From assembly GCA_025357895.1 (NCBI GenBank), contig JANYLL010000166.1, positions 1 to 11,916 on the forward strand: a stretch of DNA of 11,916 nucleotides. The letters run 5' to 3'. The position numbers and the translations under genes are program-made. This document shows, piece by piece, positions 1 through 6,774 of this stretch (position 1 is its first letter; the number at the start of each line of letters is the position of its first letter). Below the pieces are notes generated by a model. That model was given only the letters and a program-made list of their open reading frames with translations. It made no database searches and was not told the origin of the DNA. Source of the stretch: Ignavibacteriota bacterium. Its GTDB lineage: Bacteria > Bacteroidota > Ignavibacteria > Palsa-1295.

Positions 1-884
1 AACTGCTCCCAATAATTTTTTCTGCTGAGTGCAGAGATATGACCTCGTATTTGTTTCGCATGGAGGGCAAGTTTCTGATTGCGGATATTTTCATCAGTCG
101 TATCCATTGCTTCAAGATATTCTGATAGCGGAGCCTTCGCATCAACGATGATGGATTTGCCGCCAGGCAATTTGACGATAAGATCGGGGCGAAGTCTCCC
201 ATCCTCAGTGCTTTTGGATTCCTGCTGAGTAAAATCGCAATGCTCAAGCATTCCTGCCATTTCAACCACACGTTTAAGTTGTATCTCTCCCCAATGCCCG
301 CGCGTCTGAGATGAATGCATTGCACGTGAAAGCTTCGTCGTTTCAGTCAACAGGGAAGAGACTTGTTGTGTCAGAGATTGATAGGCTCCTTCCCGCGTTT
401 TTTCGATTTCCTGAATTTTTTCCCCAACATTTTTTAATGTATCTTTCATCGGTTGAACCAATTCATTGATGCTTTGTTGGCGTTTTTCCAGATCGCCTTT
501 TGCTTCACCCTGATGGCGTTCGAGTTCGGATTTTGCAAGAGTTAGAAAATCCTGGTTATTTGCCGATAATGCCTGACGGCTTAATTCTCCGAAGGCATCG
601 GTTAATTGATCCTTTGCATTTTTTAGAAGAGTTAATTTATCCTCCGCCGATTCCAGATCTTTTTTTCTGGATGTTTCAGATTCTTTCAATTTGCCGTCGA
701 GAAGTCGAATCTCTTGATTACCCTCCCGCAATTGTTGATCCAGAAGTCCGATCTGATTATCTTTTTGCTGAAGCTGTTCGGAAAGTGCAGAATGTTTTCC
801 GGCTAAATGCCGTGATCTGCTTTCAGAAAATAAATATCCGATTGCTGCGCCGATCGCGATTCCGATAAGTATATAGATGATCAT
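1..884 (-). CDS. rmuC: RmuC family DNA recombination protein, N-terminal part (runs off the left edge)
   Basis: The minus strand is open from an ATG at 884 to the window edge, giving 294 residues; E. coli RmuC is about 475 residues, so the C-terminal part is missing. Residues 3-19 form an N-terminal membrane segment. A long Glu/Lys/Gln-rich coiled-coil region follows (about 25-180), then the start of the RmuC domain with RGHWGE (195-200) and a PD-(D/E)XK-like pattern: P233-D234, then D248-A-K250 in the segment IIVDAKAPLSEYLEAMD. RmuC proteins are predicted nuclease-like factors that limit inversions at short inverted repeats; the biochemical activity is not settled. No Shine-Dalgarno is visible before the ATG. 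The gene is divergent from the DUF1800 cassette. The family call is firm; the exact start is less so, although the membrane segment directly after this ATG supports it. Confidence 0.9.
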   Translation of the reverse strand, partial: MIIYILIGIAIGAAIGYLFSESRSRHLAGKHSALSEQLQQKDNQIGLLDQQLREGNQEIRLLDGKLKESETSRKKDLESAEDKLTLLKNAKDQLTDAFGELSRQALSANNQDFLTLAKSELERHQGEAKGDLEKRQQSINELVQPMKDTLKNVGEKIQEIEKTREGAYQSLTQQVSSLLTETTKLSRAMHSSQTRGHWGEIQLKRVVEMAGMLEHCDFTQQESKSTEDGRLRPDLIVKLPGGKSIIVDAKAPLSEYLEAMDTTDENIRNQKLALHAKQIRGHISALSRKNYWEQ

Positions 885-1033
885 GAATACTAAAAAAATA
901 GGTGCCCATTAACGCTGCCATAAATATACGTATTTTTGACGCAGGATAATGAAAGTGAGCATGCTTTTTATGAAACCATACTCTTTACGAATCGTTCTAT
1001 ATTTAGAATTTTTTTTATTTGAGGAGGTATTCT
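885..1033. promoter_or_regulatory. Divergent intergenic region with candidate promoter elements
   Basis: This AT-rich gap between two divergent genes must hold promoters for both. On the plus strand, 931-938 (TATTTTTG) matches the Bacteroidota -7 consensus TAnnTTTG exactly, but I see no convincing -33 element at the expected distance. A second, 7-of-8 match lies at 998-1005 (TATATTTA). It overlaps a perfect 5-base inverted repeat, TTCTA-TATT-TAGAA (995-1008), which could be an operator or chance. The Bacteroidota consensus may not apply if the organism lies outside that lineage. The promoter positions are therefore only candidates. Confidence 0.25.
1022..1027 (+). promoter_or_regulatory. Strong Shine-Dalgarno of the DUF1800 gene
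   Basis: AGGAGG sits 6 bases before the ATG at 1034. It decides the start: an in-frame TTG at 1019 would place this site inside the coding region, so the ATG at 1034, which puts the twin-arginine motif at residues 3-4, is the real start. Confidence 0.85.
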
Positions 1034-2797
1034 ATGGATAGACGTTCATTCTTACAATCTGTCGGAGTTGCTGCCGCAGGTACTGCCGCTATTTCATCTG
1101 ACTCATTTGCCTCTGCACCTGCGGCAGGAGGCTTGCCATCTCAATCACCTCAATTATCTCAATCACCTCAATTCTTATCCAACTCCGATCGTGATCGTCA
1201 GCAGATCGTTTCGACCGATCTTAGTCCATGGACACCCTCAACTTCGCAGCCATGGGATGTCCATACGATCAATCATCTCTATCGCCGCGCCGGTTTCGGA
1301 GCAACGCTTGCCGAGATCAAGGCTGCAAGCGGAAAATCATTTTCCTCTGTTGTCGATGCGCTGCTTGATGACACACTATTGATGAGGCCTACTGTTCCCG
1401 TTCTTCCGGGAAATGCAGATGACGGCAAAACTCCTTCATTGCCGCCGGCATGGCTTCGCGTACCGCCTTATGTTTATAATAATCCCATTCAGCAGCAAAA
1501 TGATTATTACACTGCTCAGATGAAGATTCGCAGTCATTGGACTGCACAGATGGACTTACCGGAAGTCATGCTGCGCGAGAAGATGACGCTTTTCTGGATG
1601 AATCATTTTGTCATTGAAGCAAAGAAGGTGGTCTGGCCACAGGCAACATATAATTTTCTGACCTATATGCGCCAGAATGCGTGGGGAAATTTCAAGAAGA
1701 TGGTATCGGATGTTACCATTATGCCTGCTATGCTCTACTATCTTGACGGAGTATTAAATGTCGGTCAGGCTCCGAATGAAAATTATGCTCGCGAATTGCA
1801 GGAGCTTTTCACAATGGGTGTTGTAGATAAAGACGGTAAAGCAAACTACACGCAAAGTGATGTTGAAGGTATTGCTCATGCGTTAACCGGCTGGACGGTG
1901 GATTATCAGTCGCCGCCGCCGAACATTCTTCCTGCATTATACAATATCGATTTACATAATACCAGCAAACAAACGATCTACGATACCACTCCAAGAATCT
2001 ATAACCTTAAAGCATCGGGCGCTTCAATGGATATGGATCTGATCGATCATATCTTCGATCAGCGAGGTGATAAGATCGCATGGTATATCTGCAGTAAGTT
2101 GTATCAGTATTTTGTGTATCATGATATTTCTCAAAAGGGAGAGAGAGATGTCATTGATGCAATGGCAGCACTTTTTAAGGCAAGCAATTGGGAGTTGAAG
2201 CCTGTCATCGCAGCATTGCTTAAGAGCGCGCACTTCTTCGATGAATCAAATATCGGAGCTGAGATCAAATCACCTTTCGAACATCTCATCGGCTTGCTGA
2301 GAACATTTGATATTCAAATCGATGAACTCGCCGCAGGCACGCTATACTATTATGCAGCCGGAGGCTCGCAAATACTGCTTGATCCGCCGAACGTGAAAGG
2401 TTGGCCCGGTTACCATAATTGGATAAGTACAACGACGCTGCCATATAGAGATATTATACAAACGGCATTAGTAGGAGGAAGTTTACCTACACTCGGGGGG
2501 TCGGATGGATATAGTAATGCTCTACCCTCCATAGATTTACCGGATGTTATGATTACAGCATGGGGTAAACAGTTGACAAATTACAATGGCACCTTCGACG
2601 GCATTGTGAAAGAGATTGCTACGTATCTTTGCGCACAGAGACCGTCGGATTATGTGCTTAATCGCTATATTGAAAAATCAAATCTCTTTCCTCCGAACGT
2701 GTATGAGTGGGCTTCACTTAGCGATCAGGAGAAAGTTACACCATTACGTATATTGGCCACAACGATCTCACTTTTTGCAGATTTTCAACTTACATAA
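1034..2797 (+). CDS. DUF1800 family protein with Tat signal
   Basis: The protein has 587 residues. The N-terminus has a twin-arginine signal (MDRRSFLQ, then a short Ala/Gly-rich hydrophobic stretch) with a plausible cleavage after Ala28, so it should be exported folded. A Ser/Pro/Gln linker contains a small tandem repeat (residues 36-47). The body is a full DUF1800 domain (PF08811) with its usual hallmarks: HLYRRAGFGATLAEI near the start, MTLFWMNHF, NENYARELQELFTMGV, GIAHALTGWTVD, and NVKGWPGYHNWI near the C-terminus. The biochemical function of DUF1800 is unknown. Its genes very often accompany DUF1501 genes, as here (5013-6680), but in this window a fibre-like gene lies between them. There is no T9SS sorting domain at the C-terminus, so the protein is probably periplasmic or depends on a partner to reach the surface. 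It is the first gene of a likely three-gene operon; the next gene starts 30 bases after its stop. Confidence 0.93.
   Translation: MDRRSFLQSVGVAAAGTAAISSDSFASAPAAGGLPSQSPQLSQSPQFLSNSDRDRQQIVSTDLSPWTPSTSQPWDVHTINHLYRRAGFGATLAEIKAASGKSFSSVVDALLDDTLLMRPTVPVLPGNADDGKTPSLPPAWLRVPPYVYNNPIQQQNDYYTAQMKIRSHWTAQMDLPEVMLREKMTLFWMNHFVIEAKKVVWPQATYNFLTYMRQNAWGNFKKMVSDVTIMPAMLYYLDGVLNVGQAPNENYARELQELFTMGVVDKDGKANYTQSDVEGIAHALTGWTVDYQSPPPNILPALYNIDLHNTSKQTIYDTTPRIYNLKASGASMDMDLIDHIFDQRGDKIAWYICSKLYQYFVYHDISQKGERDVIDAMAALFKASNWELKPVIAALLKSAHFFDESNIGAEIKSPFEHLIGLLRTFDIQIDELAAGTLYYYAAGGSQILLDPPNVKGWPGYHNWISTTTLPYRDIIQTALVGGSLPTLGGSDGYSNALPSIDLPDVMITAWGKQLTNYNGTFDGIVKEIATYLCAQRPSDYVLNRYIEKSNLFPPNVYEWASLSDQEKVTPLRILATTISLFADFQLT
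1139..1174 (+). repeat. 18-base tandem repeat, two copies, in the DUF1800 gene
   Basis: Two 18-base units (1139-1156 and 1157-1174) differ only at the last base. They encode SQSPQL and SQSPQF in the flexible linker between the Tat signal and the DUF1800 domain. The units are codon-aligned, so a change in copy number would alter linker length without a frameshift. Confidence 0.85.
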
Positions 2798-2817
2798 TTA
2801 TTTCAAAAAACATTTAT

Positions 2818-2823
2818 AGGAGG
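2818..2823 (+). promoter_or_regulatory. Strong Shine-Dalgarno of the fibre-like gene
   Basis: AGGAGG lies 4 bases before the ATG at 2828. The initiation region AGGAGGTATTATG is almost the same as that of the DUF1800 gene (AGGAGGTATTCTATG). Confidence 0.85.
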
Positions 2824-2827
2824 TATT

Positions 2828-4972
2828 ATGAACTCTATTTTTCGCTTTCTCTTTGCGTTTATTTTTTGTGGAATTTTTTCTACTTTACTTTGCGCTCAAT
2901 CTAACGATGCACCAAATACTAGAGTGATCTCCTATCAAGGCACCGTAAAGACAAATAGTGGCAGTCTTCTTAGCGGAGATCATCTCATCACGACTACACT
3001 TTACCTCGATGCAAATGGTACAATTCCTATATGGAGTGGTGCATACAAACAAACAATCAATGCTGGTGTCTTTACAGTGATGCTCGGCAGCGGAGCATCT
3101 CCATTGCCAATTACACAGGATTTTTCTAAACCACTTTGGATCGGTGTCAAGATCGACGGAGGCGAAGAGTTGAAGCCTATTACTCAGCTTACCGGGGCAC
3201 CTTACGCCGTCTCGATCGCAGATAAATCCGTCACAAAAGATAAGATGGCTGTCGATTATGTCGGCTCGATTATGGTTAATGGAAAACGGATAACCGGCAA
3301 AGGAAAAACACTCAACCTCGTGGACGGTGTTGACACCAGACTGCTCTACGACGAAACGACAAACAGCCTTTCACTGAATTCGCTTGGTGGAATTGGCATC
3401 CCAACTACCCAAGCGTTTAATGTGTATTGGATGACAGCCGGAAATACGATTCGAGACCCCGCCCCACCCAATTCTATTCCAAATACTTTTGGCTCGATCG
3501 ATCAATACGACGTTATGATGGAAGCATTTAGTATCGAGCAGATGCGGATGCTCGGTAACCAAGCCGGCCCCCCCCTCGTCTCTACCCATTTCGGTCTTCT
3601 AATCCCGGCATCAATTGCAAACGGAACAGGGGTAATTTTTCAGGGCGCTGGTATAAGTCCCCATACATACATTCATAGCTTTGGAGACTTAACAAATTTC
3701 TTTGCGGGTAACGACGCTGGCAATTTGACAATGACTTTTCTTACTTCTTGCGATGGCAGCTATACTAACACTGATAATACCGGAGTCGGTTACAAAGCCC
3801 TCAATAGCCTTGCAGGTACTGGCTGCGAACCAGATCTAGCCGCAGAATTACCTCAAGGTGCGCGGAATACCGCCTTTGGTTCTGGTGCTCTCACCGCTAA
3901 TAAGACTGGGTGGGAAAATACAGCTGTCGGCTACTGGGCGCTCTATAAGAGCCAGGGCAGATCCAAAAGTACTGCCATCGGCGCCTGTGCTCTAGAGAAT
4001 GACATAAACGGGCACGATAATGTAGCGACCGGTTGGGGGGCGATGGGAAACAACGATGGAAACTACAATACTGGTATCGGTAACGATGTGCTTTATAATA
4101 ATCTGGGAGACTTTAATACTGGCTGCGGCATTGCTGCTCTGCAGGGCAACACTACCGGAAGTAATAATACTGCCACTGGAGCCGGTGCGCTTGGATACAA
4201 CACAATCGGAAGTAATAATACCGCTGTCGGCTACCAGTCGCTCTATAATAATACATATTACGGCTCAAACGAAAATACTGCCATCGGATCCCAAGCACTT
4301 TATAGCAATGATGAAGGAACCCAGAATACAGCCAGTGGCTACCAGGCACTGTACAACAACACGCGGGCATATGGGAATACCGCAAGTGGCTATCAAGCAC
4401 TCTATAGCAACACAATCGGAAATTATAATACCGCCAGTGGCATGTATGCGCTGTACGATTGCACCGGATATGGGAATACCGCCAGCGGTTTTGATGCTCT
4501 GGACAACACAACCGGAGATGAGAATACCGCATTAGGCTCAGTAGCAGGGTTTGCAAATACAACAGGCTCGAACAATACGTTTGTTGGTTATAGTGCCAAT
4601 GCAAGTACTTCAGCATTAACTAACGCGACGGCAATCGGAAATGGGGCCGTAGTGAGCGCAAGCAATACAATACAGCTTGGCAATAATAGTGTAACTCTTG
4701 TCAATACGAGCGGCGCTATTTTGACTCCTCAACTTCGCGGCGCAGGAGCAAATAAATATGCTCAAGTCTATACATTGACCGGAGGCGCGGCTTCTGAAGT
4801 AATTAATAATACTGTGGTTACTGCATCGTCAGTAATAACCGCAACTATGCAAGTTAATGCTAATAGTAGAAATATTTTGACAGTTGTTCCTGCTGCAGGC
4901 TCATTCACAGTAACTTGTAGCGGCGTTATTGCTGCAAATGATAAAATTATGTATATCGTTGTAAATCCATAA
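2828..4972 (+). CDS. Secreted fibre-like protein with Asn-Thr-Ala repeats and YadA-head-like motif
   Basis: The protein has 714 residues. A Sec signal peptide (hydrophobic residues about 5-22, ending LLCAQ) is followed by a module at about 31-130 (VISYQGTVKTNSG ... VFTVMLGSG ... LTGAPYAVSIAD) that resembles an N-terminal domain common in surface proteins of this lineage. After a divergent linker, residues 317-619 hold about 17 repeats of 13-19 residues (mostly 16-17; the first is longer) on the pattern NTAxGYxALYxNTxGxN. The last units become NATAIGNGAVVSASNTIQLGN, very like the left-handed beta-roll of trimeric YadA-type heads. The C-terminal domain (about 633-714, rich in Val/Thr/Ala, ending KIMYIVVNP) resembles phage tail-fibre tips and is not a T9SS sorting domain, a YadA anchor or an S74 endosialidase chaperone. 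A trimeric surface or extracellular fibre is the likely role, perhaps adhesion or scaffolding. The outer-membrane export route is unclear. An 8-C tract lies within the gene (3568-3575). Confidence 0.85.
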   Translation: MNSIFRFLFAFIFCGIFSTLLCAQSNDAPNTRVISYQGTVKTNSGSLLSGDHLITTTLYLDANGTIPIWSGAYKQTINAGVFTVMLGSGASPLPITQDFSKPLWIGVKIDGGEELKPITQLTGAPYAVSIADKSVTKDKMAVDYVGSIMVNGKRITGKGKTLNLVDGVDTRLLYDETTNSLSLNSLGGIGIPTTQAFNVYWMTAGNTIRDPAPPNSIPNTFGSIDQYDVMMEAFSIEQMRMLGNQAGPPLVSTHFGLLIPASIANGTGVIFQGAGISPHTYIHSFGDLTNFFAGNDAGNLTMTFLTSCDGSYTNTDNTGVGYKALNSLAGTGCEPDLAAELPQGARNTAFGSGALTANKTGWENTAVGYWALYKSQGRSKSTAIGACALENDINGHDNVATGWGAMGNNDGNYNTGIGNDVLYNNLGDFNTGCGIAALQGNTTGSNNTATGAGALGYNTIGSNNTAVGYQSLYNNTYYGSNENTAIGSQALYSNDEGTQNTASGYQALYNNTRAYGNTASGYQALYSNTIGNYNTASGMYALYDCTGYGNTASGFDALDNTTGDENTALGSVAGFANTTGSNNTFVGYSANASTSALTNATAIGNGAVVSASNTIQLGNNSVTLVNTSGAILTPQLRGAGANKYAQVYTLTGGAASEVINNTVVTASSVITATMQVNANSRNILTVVPAAGSFTVTCSGVIAANDKIMYIVVNP
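3776..4684 (+). repeat. Coding repeat array, about 17 degenerate units of 48-51 bases
   Basis: This stretch of the fibre-like gene is a tandem array whose units start with AATACxGCC or similar (Asn-Thr-Ala) followed by Gly-Tyr-x-Ala-Leu-Tyr codons. Units near 4328-4500 are closest to one another (for example NTASGYQALYNNT and NTASGYQALYSNT), which suggests recent duplication there. Units at the ends are more diverged. Most are whole multiples of 3 bases near 48-51, so gain or loss of units would keep the frame. Confidence 0.85.
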
Positions 4973-4996
4973 TTCAGGGAATGACAAATTAACTTT

Positions 4997-5002
4997 AGGA
5001 GG
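4997..5002 (+). promoter_or_regulatory. Strong Shine-Dalgarno of the DUF1501 gene
   Basis: AGGAGG lies 10 bases before the ATG at 5013, within the 40-base gap after the fibre-like gene. The next codons encode the twin-arginine motif, which confirms the start. Confidence 0.8.
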
Positions 5003-5012
5003 AAAAATAATC

Positions 5013-6680
5013 ATGAAACGCAGAGATTTTATTAAAAGCTTACCACTTGGTATTGCTGCTGCCTCAGTCCCGTTCAGCATTGGTACTCTTTTTTCAGGCA
5101 GGGCTTTTGGCAGATCACCTATGCTTGATACATTATTAAATGTTCAATCAGATACAAATAAAGTTTTGGTGATAATAAACTTGCAGGGTGGTAATGATGG
5201 TTTGAATACGGTGATTCCGCTGCAAGATCCAAACTATGATAAACACCGGACAGATATTGGTTATGTTAGTTCTGCTGATAAAGCCATGCTTACGCCGTAT
5301 CACCTTCGCGGCGATCTTGCTTTAAATCCTCCGTTGGGTGCGGATTTTCATTCGATGTTTAGTGACGGCAAACTTGCCGTCGTGCAGAATGTCGGCTACA
5401 GCAATCCGAACCGTTCACATTTCCGCGCCACTGATATCTGGAACACAGCAAGCGATTCGGAAATAGTAATTTCGACGGGCTGGATGGGAAGATATTTGGA
5501 AACACAAGTGCCGGATACGTATCCGATCGATATCGGTAATTCGCCTGATCCGCTTGCAATTGCTATCGATTATTCTACATCTCTTGCCTTCCAAGGCTCA
5601 AGATCAGTAATGGCATCGGCAGTGATAGATCCGAGTAAGTATAATGCAGCAAAAAATTACACTGATGATCCGCCACCGAATACAAATGCCGGAAACGAAT
5701 TACAATTTGTCCGAGGTATTCTTACGCAGTCCGATAAATATGGGCAGCGCTTTAAGGATGTCTTTGCAAAATCCGGTTCGACAACGAATACGGTTACCTA
5801 TCCTTCAGTAAATCCTTTAGCAGTTCAATTACAAAAAGTAGCGTGGTGCATTAAAGGCGGCTTGCAAACGCGCGTCTATTTTGTTACGTTGGGCGGATTT
5901 GATACTCATGTCAGCCAGAACACGAAAGATCCCTCAGCAGGGCAGGGATTGCTTCATAAGTATCTCGGAGAGGCTATCTCGCTTTTTCAGAAAGATATTG
6001 AGAATATGGGATTTGCAGATAACGTTATCGGTATGACGTATTCTGAGTTCGGACGACGCGTAAATCAGAATGGAAGTTTCGGAACAGATCACGGCACGGC
6101 TGCACCGATGTTCCTTTTCGGCAAGCCTATTAATGGTGAGTTGTATGGAGAAAATCCGAAACTCGATGCAGCACATCTTGATATTTATGGCGATCTTCAG
6201 GCAACGTTTGATTTCCGCCAGATCTATGCCGCTCTTTTGACGCAATGGTTTGGTGTCAGTGATGAACTACGTAAATCGATCTTGAATAAGCCTGCAATTA
6301 CATTGACGGATGATTTCAAATCTTCGACGAACGGATTCGAATTCCCTGTTAACGGTTCATCGAAGTGGCAGAATCTTATTACAAATCCTGTTAACGCCGT
6401 CTCGCAATCGCAAAGCCCGACATTTGAGTTGTATCAAAATCAGCCGAATCCTTTTATTGGCACGACAACGATCAAATTTGCACTTACTGAAAGTTCACGA
6501 GTGCTTTTAGAAGTATTTGATTCGCGCGGATCGCTTGTTTCGACCGTTGCCAATTCATACATGGGGCGAGGTACTAATCAAGCCATTTTTGACGGAAGAA
6601 CGCTTCCAAGCGGCACCTACTATTGCCGGCTTGAAGTCAATGGCAAAACCATGACGAAGCCTATGGTACTGGTGAAATAA
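5013..6680 (+). CDS. DUF1501 family protein with Tat signal and T9SS type A sorting domain
   Basis: The protein has 555 residues. It begins with a twin-arginine signal (MKRRDFIK plus a hydrophobic stretch, plausible cleavage near Gly33). The DUF1501 domain (PF07394, alkaline phosphatase-like fold clan) follows: LQGGNDGLNTVIP (58-69), GGFDTH (294-299), SEFGRR (344-349) and DHGTAAP (359-365). The acidic and His residues in these motifs (D62, D297, H299, E345, D359, H360) are placed as metal ligands would be in that superfamily, but no DUF1501 activity is established to my knowledge. Residues 471-555 are a T9SS type A C-terminal domain (FELYQNQPNPF ... LPSGTYYCRLEVNGK ... PMVLVK), which directs secretion across the outer membrane and usually surface attachment. 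Tat plus T9SS signals on one protein is unusual. It is the last gene of the cassette; a long AT-rich hairpin overlaps its stop. Confidence 0.94.
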   Translation: MKRRDFIKSLPLGIAAASVPFSIGTLFSGRAFGRSPMLDTLLNVQSDTNKVLVIINLQGGNDGLNTVIPLQDPNYDKHRTDIGYVSSADKAMLTPYHLRGDLALNPPLGADFHSMFSDGKLAVVQNVGYSNPNRSHFRATDIWNTASDSEIVISTGWMGRYLETQVPDTYPIDIGNSPDPLAIAIDYSTSLAFQGSRSVMASAVIDPSKYNAAKNYTDDPPPNTNAGNELQFVRGILTQSDKYGQRFKDVFAKSGSTTNTVTYPSVNPLAVQLQKVAWCIKGGLQTRVYFVTLGGFDTHVSQNTKDPSAGQGLLHKYLGEAISLFQKDIENMGFADNVIGMTYSEFGRRVNQNGSFGTDHGTAAPMFLFGKPINGELYGENPKLDAAHLDIYGDLQATFDFRQIYAALLTQWFGVSDELRKSILNKPAITLTDDFKSSTNGFEFPVNGSSKWQNLITNPVNAVSQSQSPTFELYQNQPNPFIGTTTIKFALTESSRVLLEVFDSRGSLVSTVANSYMGRGTNQAIFDGRTLPSGTYYCRLEVNGKTMTKPMVLVK

Positions 6681-6767
6681 AATTGAAAATTGAAAATAGA
6701 GAATTGAAGCAGATCACATAGATTTTAAATTTAAATTTTTCAATTTACAGTTTTTAATTTTTAATTC
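6680..6767 (+). repeat. AT-rich inverted repeat with 30-base arms, possible transcription-end hairpin or miniature element
   Basis: The arm at 6680-6709 pairs with 6738-6767. If G-U pairs are allowed in plus-strand RNA, about 27 of 30 positions pair, around a 28-base AT-rich loop. The first base of the left arm is the last base of the DUF1501 stop codon, and the right arm ends 7 bases before the YbbR-domain gene. There is no separate U-run after the stem, so it is not a classic intrinsic terminator. Several G-U pairs on the plus strand become A-C mismatches on the other, so the hairpin is stronger as plus-strand RNA. It could end the cassette transcript, stabilise its 3' end, or be a dispersed intergenic repeat. 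Confidence 0.7.
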
Positions 6768-6774
6768 CTCATTC

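Noticed and set aside
500..868. Plus-strand open frame of 122 codons
   Set aside because: It lies entirely antisense to the well-supported rmuC reading frame, and its product has no recognisable motif or signal.
4056..4535. Second plus-strand open frame of 159 codons within the fibre gene
   Set aside because: Same cause: an alternative frame of the repeat array, with no ribosome binding site and implausible composition.
4152..4616. Minus-strand open frame of 154 codons antisense to the fibre gene
   Set aside because: It is a by-product of the tandem repeats: a repeat unit without stops in one frame stays open in every copy. The Tyr/Arg/Cys-rich product is not plausible.
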